A stretch of 64,000 nucleotides of DNA from Flaccisagitta enflata (GCA_965153355.1 OZ231126.1:70370001-70434000); one strand, 5' to 3'. Shown: positions 46,353-59,710, numbered from the stretch's first letter. Made by a program: numbers and translations. The notes: generated by a model from the letters alone, not told the origin.

Positions 46353-47245
46353 CTTTCAAGTTGGAAACAAAAATCTTATCAACGATGATGAAAATAAACA
46401 GTATACTGCCGACCGTTTTATTCATCGCGATACACTTCTTTTTTTTTATAAGCACGCACTTTTTTCAGCTGAGGCTGAGAAAGCTTAGCAAAATCTCACT
46501 TTTGAGGTTCAAATGTGCTTAAACGTGTGCTTATCATTTATCAGTAAGCAATTAACCATGGCAAAAAAAAAAAACCGTACATGACGGTTTCTGATGCCTT
46601 TGACCGGCTTAGCCTCAATGAAAATACAAAAAATCAGTGACCGTTTGAAAGATCTTCGAAAGTTCTTCAAATCTAGACCAAGCAGAAAGTTATAGCTCAA
46701 TTCGTTTAGAAATGGCAACAGTTTGAAGTGAGCATCCCCAAAATCTGTCAATTGAAGGTATTCAGTACTTTTAGTTCTGTCTTTAAAAGCATAAAAAATA
46801 TATCTGACAAATGGAAACTAAGAAAAATTTAAGGGAAATTGAAAATATAACTCATTATCTACAAAATGGCGCAAAGCAGACCTTTTTAAGTGAATCCGTT
46901 TAGAAATGGTAATCAAATAAAGATTTTTAGTCCATCCATTCAAGTTAGTAAAAAACGCCATATCTGGCAGATTTCAATTTGACACTTTTTTTTGAAATTA
47001 ACATAACTTCTAAAGTTTTCAAGTTAAAATTTCGTTCAACAACTCAGATGAAAGATTTTTCGAAGCTCTTTAGAATGGTCATAGATTTTATGTACTTTTT
47101 CAAAAGCAGCACCAAGTTATGCTAGAAATAAGCAATGTACGATTTTTTTTTGCCATGGTTATCCAATTTAGTATAGAACCAAGTACAGTCACGTTAGGGA
47201 TCTCAATCCGTGTCTTATGTTTTTAAGTGTTTTTACGCGGGTAGT
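46353..47245. other. AT-rich stretch with K-motif blocks
   Basis: K motifs (- sense) at 46620-46720 and 46895-46910 and a partial one at 47030-47105. No gene. Confidence 0.45.
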
Positions 47246-47330
47246 GTTTTAGGGTTAGGGGTAGGGTTAGGGTTAGGGATGGGATGGGTTTTAGGGTTAA
47301 AGATAAGGTTGGGTTATAGATAGATTTAGG
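47246..47330 (+). repeat. Degenerate TTAGGG-type interstitial repeat, copy 2
   Basis: TTTTAGGGTTAGGGGTAGGG and TTAGGGATGGGATGGG variants. The right flank TTTTAATTCGAGTG...TTGAATTAAAGATTTGCCC aligns with that at 5700-5745. Confidence 0.7.
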
Positions 47331-47819
47331 GCAAGGTGTGGACTTGGTTTTGTATGTTTTAATTCGAGTGCGCTTGAATTAAAGATTTGCCCTTGCAGAA
47401 AAAACAAGTGCACCGGATTGAATTCCCAAAGATTACCCAATGTACACAGTATGGTATAGAAAACAGTATAGTATAGAATAGAGTATTGTATAGTGAAGTA
47501 TAAAGTATAGTATGAAATACAGTAGATGAAACATTTGGTACAAAAAATATAAATTATCTTTTTCTGATGTCCGTTTTTGCAAAGTTTAACTGTATGTGTA
47601 AAAATTGGTATATATTCAAAAATTTGTGAATTGGAGATCTCTGCCTGGAGTGTGCTTAGCAATGTGCTTAAATTTTCCCAATATGGGCGTGCTTGTAAAT
47701 GAGGTGTTTATTTAGAAAAAAAAGTGTACAATTTAAACGCTAACAAAAGCAAAAACATTATTACTTATCTTGACTACGATAACCGTCACCTGAGAGATAT
47801 CAGCATTACACTGGAGAGA

Positions 47820-48228
<409 letters not shown>

Positions 48229-48404
48229 TACGGCGCGGTGGTCGCGTTGGCTTCGTCGGGTAATATCGCGTTGGAGAGAACGACTTTTTTCTCGCCGGTT
48301 TTTGTGAGGAATCGTAGAAAATCAAGGCTCTCTTTCTTCTCTTCTTCTCTTTTCTTTCTTATCGTTCCTTTTTTTATCTTCTGTTCTTTCTTCTCTTTCT
48401 TTTC

Positions 48405-48658
48405 AGAGCGTGTTTCTAGTGACAAACGAACCGCCTTTGTTCCCATTGAACGCATTTACAGCGTAAATACATATTTATGAAATTCACTTTCCCAAAACGC
48501 AGTGAGCAAAGTGAGTGAGCGAGCTCGTGAATGGAGTGAGCGAGCCAAGTGGAGCGCTGCTGGGTAAGTGAGCAGATCAGCGGTGCGAGCGAACGAACGT
48601 AACGAACGACCGAGTGGCCCTTTCAAAACGCGGTTTACTGCGACTAGAAACGCGCTCT
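48405..48658 (-). mobile_element. C-family MITE, copy 4
   Basis: AGAGCGTGTTTCTAGT and ACTAGAAACGCGCTCT form the ends. The interior is the reverse of copy 1, with GAGCGAGC-type steps and GGGCC. The ends match over 16 bp. Confidence 0.65.
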
Positions 48659-48933
48659 CTGTAAAACAACGCCGGCGAGAAAGTTTTCATCTATAATTTC
48701 AAACCCGCCCACGTCTTGTAAACGTGTAAACGTGAATCTTTAGAGACGCCTATTCAATCCCAATGAAAGCCACTTTAACGCTAATTGACACGTCGTCTTC
48801 TTAACTGCTAATGTTTTTAAAAATAAAAATCATTAGAGGAGGATAAAACGCTAACTTTGTCACCGGTCTTTTTTTTTTTTCACTTTTCGTTTTTGGACAA
48901 AAATAGAATCACTTTCAAGTTTGAATAAAGATG

Positions 48934-48960
48934 ACATGTCATGTCATGTCATGTCATGTC
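48934..48960 (+). repeat. (CATGT)n short array
   Basis: Five CATGT units. Confidence 0.9.
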
Positions 48961-49041
48961 AACGAGCGTTTAACATATAACATTTTTAATCTCGTAGGAC
49001 GATAAAAACGGTTCACTTTTGTCACCAGAGACGCCGCTTCA

Positions 49042-49185
49042 ATGGCGGACCTCGAGCCTTTTGGAACGAATATGGACTCTCGTCTTCGTATTCGGTCTAA
49101 GACAGATCCTTGTCATTTTGACAACAACTTTGACAACAACTTTGACGATGATGTAACTAAAACCAGCGCGGTGTTGCTGACGTGA
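49042..49185 (+). CDS. Hypothetical small ORF, 47 aa
   Basis: ATG in CAATGGCGG context; MADLEPFGTNMDSRLRIRSK then DNNFDNNFDDDVTKTSAVLL. Located 1.1 kb upstream of the GPCR exon on the same strand. It could be an upstream ORF or 5' exon, or chance. No homolog recognised. Confidence 0.25.
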   Translation: MADLEPFGTNMDSRLRIRSKTDPCHFDNNFDNNFDDDVTKTSAVLLT

Positions 49186-50281
49186 CCTTCTTTGGATGAA
49201 TGAAGACTCATCTTCTTCTTCATCTTCGGTCTAAGACAGCGATCCACTTGGATGAAAGATGACGCTTCAAGTACAACGAGCGTAGTTGAGTAGTTGCCTC
49301 GACGAAACCTAGAAGTACCATCTTGGCCAAAATAAAAGTCCCACCTTTATGGCAAATTTGTGATGAAACAACTAAAACCAAACCACAAAAATCAGTGACC
49401 ATTGGAAAGATCTTGAAAAAAATTTTAGAATGGCGCTAAGTAGAGCTCAGTAGCTTAATTTATTTAGATTTTAGAGCTAAAAGAGCGAAAATGTTCACCT
49501 TTAACAAAGAGCGGAAAATATGCAAAAAATGAGGGGAAAAAAATTGACCTGTTTATTTTTATTTTTTCTTGGCTTATCATGATATAATCATGTGAAAATC
49601 GGTTACCATTGGAAAGAGCTTCAAAAAATCTGCCTTTTGATTATTTTTAGTTCAAACTGTTTAGATTTTATATAAGCGCTGAAGATAAAAATTGTTAAAT
49701 AAATCAAAGGACTTGTTGTACAAAATTGTTAAAGAATCCTTCATCTATGTCTACCCAAATGATTACAAACGATATTTGGTACCAAAAAGGCCTAAACTAA
49801 TCAATTCTACAAAAAAATTGAATTTTGTACAGGAAATAACAGCAATAAATGACTAGACTGTTTTACATGGATTTTTTTTTGGCCAAGATGGTACTAGAAC
49901 GCGTCGTTGACGTTCCAAGACTCTTCATCAAAAGGATTTGGGGTGGATTAGGCGCCAAACAAAGCAGAGGAAACTGATGTCATTCATGACACCATTAACG
50001 CTTCTAACCCCAAAAAATTGCCTTTCTTCCGACGGAACTAAAAAATATTCCTCAAGTTTTGTCAACGATATGTTCTCAACGCTTCAAACCGTCGTAAATG
50101 ATGGGAAAACTCTGTTGCCTGAAGGCGCTCATGATTTCGTTGACCAGTCTTTTTTTTTTCCAAGAGCATCTCCTCATGACGCCTATTTCATTTCAATGCC
50201 GCTCTACGCGTATTCAACATTCCCATCTTTCGCATTTTTTTCTCTCTCTCCCTCCTGCCCAAATCGTTTTGATAACGGTAG
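49186..50281. other. Upstream region of the GPCR exon
   Basis: Contains a K motif (49385-49480, - sense). A 129-codon ORF at 49938-50327 overlaps the GPCR start by 4 bases in another frame, has no recognisable domain and is not called. A TATA-box or initiator could not be placed convincingly. Confidence 0.4.
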
Positions 50282-50323
50282 TTTATCGATAAAAGAAAAC
50301 CGGTCTCGCCTCGGAAATCGCAG

Positions 50324-50862
50324 ATGAATGGGACCACGAATAAATCACGCTGTTTTGACGCTGTCAACCGGACAAGTGTGAGCGGCGGCAAATTTGATCG
50401 CATAGACAACGACAACAGCAACAGCAACAGCAACAGCAACAACAGTATCACCAACAGCAGAAGCGAAACACAAGCAATCGGCCACCGTGTAGACGATGGC
50501 CTTTTCGTGAGCGTCATCGATATCTTCAACAATGCGGATGATAGTTACAACAGCATCATCAGTGACATCAACAGCAGCCACTACGATAATCGCTACAACA
50601 ACGACTACAACATCATCACCACCGACAACAGCAACAACACCGTCGTCGACAACAACAACGAGGTCAACAACGGTTACATTTCCGTTATGATGGGCTCAGT
50701 CAATGACACGTTGGCCTCGCAGGAAATCTATTACCAGACTCTTGGCAAAGTTGACGAGACATTCCATTATTACGTCCTCGGCGTCGGAGGCACGACTGTC
50801 AACATCCTCGGAGTCATCGCCAACGTCATCATTATCATCTTCTTGCTCCAACTGCGGCAACG
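50324..50862 (+). CDS. Rhodopsin-class GPCR, first coding exon (partial)
   Basis: ATG at 50324 is the first in frame after a stop at 50279. Residues 1-148 form a polar, Asn/Ser/Asp-rich ectodomain with sequons NGT, NKS, NRT, NNS and NDT and no signal peptide, common for class A receptors. Residues about 149-175 (YYVLGVGGTTVNILGVIANV, then IIIIFLLQL) form TM1 with the class A motif G-x-x-x-N, ending in the basic RQR of intracellular loop 1. The frame ends at CAACG|GTGAGA, a good splice donor, so TM2-7 lie in later exons, which I do not find. The spacing resembles FMRFamide-type neuropeptide receptors, but TM1 alone cannot fix the ligand. Codon use is GC-richer than the neighbourhood. The role would be plasma-membrane signalling through a G protein. 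Confidence 0.7.
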
Positions 50863-50879
50863 GTGAGATAAGAGGATAG

Positions 50880-50976
<97 letters not shown>

Positions 50977-51025
50977 ACTTCTTCTTCTTCTTGATGCTAC
51001 TGTTGTTGTTTTTGTTACTTTTGCT

Positions 51026-51113
<88 letters not shown>

Positions 51114-51172
51114 GTGTTGTGGTTGGCATTTGTTGTTGTTGTTTTCGATATTTGGTCCGTCTGTTTATTTCT

Positions 51173-51218
<46 letters not shown>

Positions 51219-51223
51219 ACTCA

Positions 51224-51303
<80 letters not shown>
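50863..51303 (+). repeat. Start of GPCR intron: (TTG)n, (TTG)n, (CT)n
   Basis: Only 16 bp after the donor a (TTG)n array starts (50879-50976), followed by a second (51028-51112) and (CT)n with a TCACTCACTCACTACTC interruption (51172-51303). Frames here are artefacts. Confidence 0.9.
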
Positions 51304-51306
<3 letters not shown>

Positions 51307-51541
51307 CTCTAATTCTCTCTTTCTCTCTTTCTTTCCTCTCTCTCCCAAAATTGAAATGGATTGATGAAGGGGGCGTTTAAACGAATATTGTATATACAAT
51401 TGATACACACTAAAATCTTAACAAGTTCGATCTGAACCAAATCTTTAAGCAAAACTCAATCTCAAACTGTAACTAGAACTAAAAGTACGATGTTAAACGT
51501 GAGAAAGGAGAGATTAAGAAGCGTTGAATTGAAAAATGATA

Positions 51542-52159
51542 CAGTACCTTCCGAGCAAACCCGGCAAAAACTGGAGGATTAATTTTTGTTACTTTAATTT
51601 CATTTCCCAAATTTTATTTTTGGTATCTAACTTAATCAAAAGATGCTTAATTCCTTGAACATATTTTGCTTTCAAAAAAATAACTTGTGAAATCAAAGTG
51701 CATGAAGACATCAATTTGGAGTGTTCTAACTCAGACCATTGGATTCAGCAGAAAATTTTACCCAACTCAGACAACAAGAACAGCTCAATCAGACAATTAT
51801 TTCAGATTTTATGGCTATTTAAAGTTTTTAAGGACAATTCTCCTAAATTATTCTAAGACAATTGTCCTCAAAAACTGAAAATGGCCGTAGAATTTAAAAT
51901 AATTATCTGGTTGAGCTGTTCTTGTTGTCTATGATAGGTAAAATTTTCTGGCGAATCCAATGGTCTGGGTTAGAACACTCCAAGTTGATGACTTCATGCA
52001 CTTTGATTTCACGAGTTATTTTTTTTTGACAGCAAAATATGTTCAAGGAATTAAGTATCTTTTAATTAAGTTAGATACAAAAAATGAAGTTTGGAAAATG
52101 AAATTAAAGTAACAAAAATTAATCCTCCAGTTTTTGCCGGGTTTGCTCGGAAAGTACTG
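51542..52159. mobile_element. Foldback MITE, 618 bp
   Basis: Ends CAGTACCTTCCGAGCAAACC and CAGTACTTTCCGAGC in inverse, with TA on both sides (51540-51541, 52160-52161). The arms pair over nearly 290 bp each, for example GTGTTCTAACTCAGACC against GGTCTGGGTTAGAACAC, leaving a short centre. Confidence 0.9.
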
Positions 52160-52234
52160 TATATATCTTGTATTTTTTTAATCTGTTCTAAAAGGCGTTT
52201 CCCCGATTTTTGAGCGTAGAGAACACTAAAGTAC

Positions 52235-52578
52235 AGTGGAGCAGCGCTAGAACGCACCCGCCAATAAGGCAAGACCTTTAAAAGTCATAGTTTAATCCCA
52301 CTCTAATTAATTTCAAAGGACCATTGATTTATTTTTTTTTGTATGTGGAATTCTGTTTTTGCCAACAAAGGAAATAAAAGAAAACAAATTGAAAGGACTT
52401 TAAGTTTTTATCTGTTATAGGCGGAATTCAGTTAGTGGCGGGTACGTTGGAGCGGGGTTCAACTTTATAACCAATTGTCCCATGAGAGATTTTTTAGCTG
52501 TTTCTATATTGGCAATTAGATAGCTTCACTTAACGGCACATTTCTCAGTCCTTTGAAATCCGCTATAACAAGGCTCAA
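52235..52578. mobile_element. Two nested pogo/Tigger-like MITEs
   Basis: Outer ends CAGTGGAGCAGCGCTAGAAC and CAGTTGAGCCTTGTTATAGC. Inside, AGTTTAATCCCACTC (about 52287) and GAGCGGGGTTCAAC (about 52458) are the ends of a second, older-looking copy. GGCGGAATTCAGTTAG is the shared internal motif. Confidence 0.55.
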
Positions 52579-52581
52579 CTG

Positions 52582-52660
52582 TGATTATATGTCTTGTCTT
52601 GTCTTGTCTTGTCTTGTCTTGTCTTGTCTCGTCTTGTCTTTTCTTGGCTTATATGTCTTG
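52582..52660 (+). repeat. (CTTGT)n array
   Basis: About ten CTTGT units, then variants TCTCGT and TTCTTGG. Starts right after the pogo-like element. Confidence 0.9.
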
Positions 52661-53151
52661 GCTTGGTTGGCAAGACCTCTTCAAAGGTGAAATAAGGCTG
52701 GATGCACGCTCCAAGACGGTGCGCCATGAAGTTATTATTTCTTAGACCTATCCAAAGCTGTATCAGACCTTACCGTTGATGAATATGATGATATGATAAA
52801 TGAAAGGACTACTCGAATGAACTGGATTGCTGCAAAATTGTCATGCCTCCTACAGAAGATAGTAACTGCCCAGATGGCATGGAATAAAACTCGGAAGTTT
52901 TGGATTATTATTCTTTTTGTTCTCTTATATTTGGGGCTATATTTGGCTCATTCTTTCAATAGGAAATGAATTTCAAGAAATTCCAATTCATCCATTGAGG
53001 TAGATGGCACTTGTTTAAGGAGTCACCTCATGTATTACGGCCGCTTTATGGCACACAATTCACAAAGGTTACAGTAAATCAGAATCTCTAACCATTCTGT
53101 CTCAAACAATTTTGGTGACTTTAGAGCCTGATGTGCGCCAAACCCATACTA
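52661..53151. other. Unannotated stretch
   Basis: No gene or known repeat seen. Confidence 0.4.
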
Positions 53152-53557
53152 CTCGACTAAGAAAGAAAGCCGCACCCTATTTTGAATTGATGTAAAAGAA
53201 AAAAAAATTATTTGAACATTTTTCTGTTAAAGTGATTTGAAAGATTTTTGAATTTTCTTTCCTTCTAGACCAATCCCAGATCTGTATCTCAAACGGTTTA
53301 GGAGCTATAGCTCTGCAAAGAAAAACAGTATTTTAGTAAAATGCACTTTTTTCATAGGGATTGCGAAACTGAAATAGGCAACATTTTTACTCAAACTAAT
53401 GCCATTTCTAAACGAAAAAAGATAGCAATACCAGATTGGCGCCAAATGAAAGATCTTTTCAAGAGCTTTCTAATGGTCTAAGATTTTGATTAATTTTTTT
53501 TTGAAATTTAGTATGACAATTTGTCATTCAAAAGTGCGGCTTTTTTATTGAGTCGAG
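53152..53557. mobile_element. MITE, 406 bp
   Basis: Ends CTCGACTAAGAAAGAAAGCC and CTCGACTCAATAAAAAAGCC in inverse, TA on both sides (53150-53151, 53558-53559). Contains a K motif (53398-53480). Confidence 0.85.
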
Positions 53558-53559
53558 TA

Positions 53560-54370
53560 GAACCCAACAAAACTTTGTCGTAATTCATATGATTTTTCAA
53601 AAAGCATTGATAACGATTGTAAAAGAATAGTCAACTCACATCTTAATTTGAGGTCATCAACAGAAATTTGCCCTCGCTTTCTATGTATTTCACAATTGAA
53701 AAGAGTGATCGGCATAACTATGACTCATAGCCTATAAGTATCACTAAAAATTACTTTCTTTAATAACACCCCCATCTGTTATGAACTTATGATTCTATTT
53801 CTCTCTCTCTTGTCTACCTTCTTGTTATATGAAAGTTGGATAACATTACTACACAACCTCTATCTTTGGAGCTCTCAATGAATATGTTAGTAAATCCCCG
53901 GATCTCCGTCATTGAAAAGATTCCCTTTTCTCCTTGGTATTCCATCCTGTTCATGGTTTTCTCCATTATTGCCTCTTTTCGCACTTTTAAGAGATAACCT
54001 TTGACTGAGTACGTAGTGCATATTTTATCAGTTTGGGGCGGGGCCAAATCGAGCGCACTGATTTGGACACTTGATACATTGCTCCATGACTCGTTCCTTG
54101 GTGCTCCTACCCGCTATGATATATCAAGGAAGTTAAAGACAGTAGCTCCATAGATGAAGTGAAACAATTCATGCTCATGAATAGATTTGAACGCCTTGAA
54201 TGACTTGAATGTTTTAGATATGATCGTGCATTTGTTAAATCCGGTGCAGTTTACAGTTCTTTTCCTGGCGTTGTTTATGCTGATTTTAAATGACGGGATA
54301 TTTCACTTTGCTGTCATTTTGCAGCTTGAATACTAGGAACGATCTTACATGAAATCGTAAGGGGTCCTAG
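53560..54370. other. Unannotated stretch
   Basis: No gene supported. Confidence 0.4.
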
Positions 54371-54390
54371 TCTCTCTCTCTCTCTCTCTC

Positions 54391-54730
54391 TTTTTGGGCA
54401 GCGGCCCCAAAGGGCCGATGTCCTGTACGTCCGTCCATCCGTCCGTCAAATTGCAAAAATGCGAGTTTCCCATTGAATAACATGTGATTTACTATTAAAT
54501 AACATGAAAAATTGACAGAATTATGAAACAAATGTAGAATTCAGATCCGATAACATGGAAAATTGTCAAAAATGTCAAAAGAAATTCAAAGCCTTCTTAG
54601 GACGTCTGGAAATTCACCCCTGTGTCCTGCAGGACATTGCCTTGGGGCTGCTGCCCTGCTCTCACCAACTTTCCAGTTGATCATCAAGCAGGGCATCGGG
54701 TATCACTTTCGACTACAGTGATCCTTGGAT
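54391..54730 (+). mobile_element. G3-family ends with a different core
   Basis: TTTTTGGGCAGCGGCCCCAAA, GATGTCCTGTACGTCC and (GTCC)n. The core is then ATGGAAAATTGTC/GAATTC units (54470-54600) in place of the CAGGCCTGAAATC array. It ends TGTCCTGCAGGACATTG and GGGGCTGCTGCCCTGC, then GGCATCGGGTATCAC. Confidence 0.7.
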
Positions 54731-54744
54731 GACTAGCCTCTGTC

Positions 54745-54865
<121 letters not shown>

Positions 54866-54921
54866 CAGCGGCATCGGGTATCACTGACCATGTGCGATCC
54901 TTTCCCACTTTCTCTATTGTT

Positions 54922-55803
<882 letters not shown>

Positions 55804-55804
55804 A

Positions 55805-56158
55805 CTAACAGACTAAGGGATGGATAAACGGAGTGTCATACCTTGGATTACAAAATTTTCAATATCGTTGAAGAAAAAAGGGCAGGGGCAGAGATGGGCA
55901 GTTTTGCACTTTTCGACTTGATCATTATGGAGGGACGAACAGACCAATAAACAGACAAATCCCCCGTGTTTGTTCAAAACTGGCCAGCAGATATTTTTAT
56001 GTACTGAGACTGATGGACGGACACCTTTTACTTTTCAGAGAAACTCTTCAACTAAGAGTAGTGAGACCCAGATGGACGAGGCCGATAAGCAAATGGTCAA
56101 AGCTTTTCAGATTTGCGGGACCACAATAACAAAAAGGCAAAAAAAGTGCGTTGTTGAA
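55805..56158. other. Unannotated stretch
   Basis: ORF 55970-56191 (+) has a short polar stretch (SETQMDEADKQMVKAFQICG) after a TTTTACTTTTCAG acceptor-like site, with no recognised homolog and no good donor. Not called as a gene. Confidence 0.3.
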
Positions 56159-56280
56159 TTTTTAGGTGCGACAAAGCACCTGTATAACTAGCTGTGTCTG
56201 TCGGTCGGTCGTTCAGTTGGTTGGTAACGCATTTGTTCGACGATCAACAAGTTGCACCTATTAGCCTGCTTGGCCTTGTT
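56159..56280 (-). mobile_element. H-family element, short GGTGCGAC subtype
   Basis: TTTTTAGGTGCGACAAAGCAC hairpin, GGTCGGTCGTTC and GGTTGGTAACGC, then GTTGCACCTATTAGCC and TGCTTGGCCTTGTT. It is the inverse counterpart of 8750-8873, about 48 kb away. Confidence 0.75.
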
Positions 56281-56365
56281 ATTGTATGTGCTATACTGGA
56301 ATGCTAAACGAACAATAAACAAGGGGTTCCACCATCGCTGCGGCCAAGTGCCTTCCCCTCTGGCC

Positions 56366-56390
56366 TCCACACACACACATACACCCACGC

Positions 56391-56466
<76 letters not shown>
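56366..56466 (+). repeat. (CA)n microsatellite
   Basis: About 45 CA units with ACGCAC interruptions at the start. Confidence 0.95.
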
Positions 56467-56468
<2 letters not shown>

Positions 56469-56529
56469 CTCAGACTTTCCAACTCTGGCGTGACAGATCT
56501 ACAGACCAACAGACTGTCGAATGGAACAA

Positions 56530-56580
56530 CGGTCGGATGGACGGACAAGGCCTTTTATAGAGTTGCTTGTCCGCAACTGT
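56530..56580 (+). mobile_element. H-family 3' fragment
   Basis: GGTCGGATGGACGGACAAGG, TTTTATAGAGTTGC and the hairpin AGTTGCTTGTCCGCAACT. It is the terminal part only, next to a full copy. Confidence 0.45.
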
Positions 56581-56588
56581 AAAGGGAA

Positions 56589-56739
56589 AACAAGGCCGGA
56601 TACACGGCAATCCAGTCCCGGACGGTTGGGCAGGAGCAATAACCACTCAGAATTCAACAAAATTCCTAACAGACCGACCTACTGACTTACCGACTGACCG
56701 ACACGGCAAGGTGTATAGTCGCGTGTCTGAGACTAAAAA
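56589..56739 (+). mobile_element. H-family element, GGAC-hairpin subtype
   Basis: AACAAGGCCGGATACACGG, AGTCCCGGACGGTTGGGC, GAATTCAACAAAATTCC, ACCG/ACCT core, GGCAAGGTGTATAGTCGC and a mutated hairpin ending GAGACTAAAAA. Confidence 0.75.
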
Positions 56740-57015
56740 TTGCCCAACTCTAACAACCATGTGTCTAGTTTTCCTATGATTACATATTTTCCTTTTGTTC
56801 CAAGTAGCGCACTTGAATGAGACACTGTACTGCAACCTTAGGCAACAAACTGGCTAACTGGAAATGAAAATCTTCCTGACTGTAGACTTGGGTGTTTTGA
56901 TATGCAAAAGGTCTTTTAATCAGTTTTTATTATCAGAGAATATAGTGATACTAATTATAATATTTATTTATCATTTAGAAAATTTTATTATATCCAGGCT
57001 AAAAATAAAAGATTA

Positions 57016-57362
57016 CCGTATTTTCTCTAATTAGAGCCCCGGGCGCTTTTGAAATTAAAAAAAATAATCTGTCATTTTACCCTTCAATTGGCGCCCCCTT
57101 TTGATCTATGGAAACTGTCTTTTCCTATGTCATTCACAATAAATGCTATCTAAGATACCGGAAATAAAAGACAAATTGTATCAAGATGACATCTTTAGCT
57201 TGTTTTTCATTCAATCCATAAAAAACCTACCAAAATATGCAAAATCTGTTTATGTTTAAAGATTATTTACTACTTCACCTTCTTTCAAACCATTGTTCTG
57301 GGAAGCTCAAAGAGGGGGGGGGGCGTTAATTGGAGGGGGGGCGATAAATGGAGAAAATACAG
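57016..57362. mobile_element. MITE, 347 bp
   Basis: Ends CCGTATTTTCTCTAATTAGA and complement-like CTGTATTTTCTCCATTTATC, TA on both sides (57014-57015, 57363-57364). The subterminal GGCGCCCCC/GGGGGGGCG parts are G-rich. This type of end (GTATTTTCTC...GCGCC) is seen in MITEs of many invertebrates, from memory. Confidence 0.8.
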
Positions 57363-57527
57363 TATCTAAGATCATCTAGAATAAAAAATGAGGAAAACAA
57401 ATATGTTTTATTTCCATTCATCCATATATTGCAACAAGTAATGCGGAGTTAGCAATATTGACGTGGGCAGGGGGGCTGGGGGTGGGCAGAGGAAGACACC
57501 ACCCCCCATACACCCGTGCGCACACAT

Positions 57528-57707
<180 letters not shown>

Positions 57708-57784
57708 GCCGTGGCGGAGCTGCGTGTTTTCAGTCGCTGGCGAAGTGACTCCATGTGAGAGCATGTCTGTAGGAAGGAAGGTAG

Positions 57785-58236
57785 GTAGGAAGGTAACATG
57801 AAATTTGAGATGACGCGAAATTAACTGAAATAGTCGTGGTGGATAATCATAATTCTGATAGGGTACTCAATCAAAAACGGCTAAAATGGTCAAAAATCCG
57901 TTTGCGCACATGGATTGACTCGTAATTACATATATTTTAATAATTAGAACCAGAAATGACAGTTTGGATAATTTTCATGGCCCCTTTGTAACCGAATGTG
58001 AGTGGAATCCGCCAATCGTTTTCTGGCACTTTTTTTTCCTCGAAAAATTGGGCCATACCGAGTTTCAAAATGCGTTAATTTGTGCGCGCGCACAGAAAAA
58101 CCTTGCCAGGTGACTAATTTTGATACTGGCTGACACGCTGGCACCAGTCAGTTTGCTAGAGAGTCAAAACATGAGTGTAATGGTCTTTTGACAGGTCAAA
58201 AAACTACACATAACTTGTTTCATCAGAAAGAGAGAG

Positions 58237-58277
<41 letters not shown>

Positions 58278-58477
58278 AAGAGACAGAAACAGTCAGAGAC
58301 AGACAGAGTCAGGCAGAGACAGACAGCGACAGACAGCGACAGACAGAGACAGATACACAAACCGAGACTTAATTGAACCCTTTATAGGGGCGCATTCAAA
58401 CTCTGCATTAAGGCCGAATAAACAGCAAACAATTTCTTTTGGGCGTCTGTCAAGAGTTCTTATGAAGCAAGCCATAC
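57785..58477. other. Unannotated, with GA/GACAGA array
   Basis: A (GA)n and (GACAGA)n array at 58230-58360; no gene seen elsewhere. Confidence 0.5.
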
Positions 58478-58625
58478 TTTTTAGTCGCATGCTACGTGAC
58501 TCTATAAGCCCCTTTTTGGTCCACTTATTTAAGGGCCATTTTCGAAATTCTAGTTTGTTTGCCTGTCTGTCTGCCCCACCTTTTGTGAAATGCCGGCGCA
58601 CGCGACTTAGGTCTAATGACCTTGT
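58478..58625 (-). mobile_element. H-family element, diverged subtype
   Basis: TTTTTAGTCGCATGCTACGTG hairpin, CTATAAGCCCC, no clear tetramer core except TGTCTGTCTG, then GGCGCACGCGACTTAGG and ATGACCTTGTC. The middle is unlike other copies. Confidence 0.55.
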
Positions 58626-58671
58626 CTTTACTTATTCTGGCGTCGATGAATGTAGGCTGAATAGATTTCAT

Positions 58672-59215
58672 TAGGACGGAAAATTTTTGAAGGAAAATAG
58701 TGTTTTTCCATTCCTTTTGCATCATTTTTTGGACAACAATGCTGCAAAAATGCTTTTATTGGACAAATTGTCTCTGAAGACACTTGATGTATACACTTTT
58801 ATCAAATTCTGACCTCAAAAGTAATCTTAACTGTGCAATTCATATAAGAAAAGCAAGTAAATCAAAGTTTTTTATGAAATTTCGCTTATTTTTTGTTTGT
58901 CGGTGCTGTTGAAATTCTTAACTCTGAAATGAAGAGAAATTTTGTGTTTCCAAAAACAGTTCTCTACGTAATTGATTTTGGAAGAGAACTATGTTTTTTT
59001 TTCTCATTTTTTCATTTTCTATACAATCTTAGAATTTCAACAGACCTTTTCTCAGTTACCAAAAATGAAATTTTCAATAATTTGCATTGTGTTCTTTATC
59101 AATTTTTGTTATATTTGGTTCTATTTTATGCTTGAATGCAAGTTATGCAAAGAAATATTAAATTCATCATATCACAATGATTATTCTAATTCAATCATTC
59201 AGTTTCAATCATTTT
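58672..59215. repeat. R-family dispersed repeat, copy 3
   Basis: GGAAAATTTTTGAAGGAAAA, AAGACACTTGATGTATAC and ACAGTTCTCT...AGAGAACTATGTT. It is followed at once by a G3 element. Confidence 0.6.
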
Positions 59216-59710
59216 TTGGGCAGCGGCCCTGAAGGGGACAAAGTCCTGTAGAACACAAGGGGACTTTTGTTCATCCATTTGTCCGTCCATCCATTCATCC
59301 GTCCGTTTGTCCCCCCAGGCCCTCTCAGACCTGAAATCTGCCCTGTCAGGCCTGGATTCTGCCCTATCAGGCCTGAAATCTACCCTCTCAGGCTTGAAAT
59401 CTGCCTTCGCAAGCCTTGAATCTGCACTCTCTCAGGCCTGTAATCTATCCTCTCAGGCAGATTCCAGGCCTGATAGGCTGTCTGAAATAAGGCAATTTCA
59501 GGCCTGAGGAAGGGTCTGGGGGTGACGGAGGGACAGCGGACAACCAAATAGACGGACGGACCATCAGGACAGAAAGAAGTCCCCTGTTTCTACAGGACTT
59601 CGTCCCCTTCGGGGCCGCTGCCCTGCTTCCTCTCACTCCAATTTACAATCATGCAAAGCAGGGCAATGGGTGTCGCTGACAACATATTGCCCTTGGATGA
59701 CCTGTTAATC
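59216..59710 (+). mobile_element. G3-family element, complete
   Basis: TTTTTTGGGCAGCGGCCCTG, GGACAAAGTCCTGTAGAACA, a CTCAGGCCTGAAATCTGCCC core (59325-59455) that switches sense near 59460, then (GACGG)n and AGGACTTCGTCCCCTTCGGG. GCCGCTGCCCTGC and GCAGGGCAATGGGTGTCGC follow. Confidence 0.8.

Noticed and set aside
49938-50327. 129-aa ORF just upstream of the GPCR exon
   Set aside because: Out of frame with the GPCR, no domain, and probably chance or 5' untranslated sequence.
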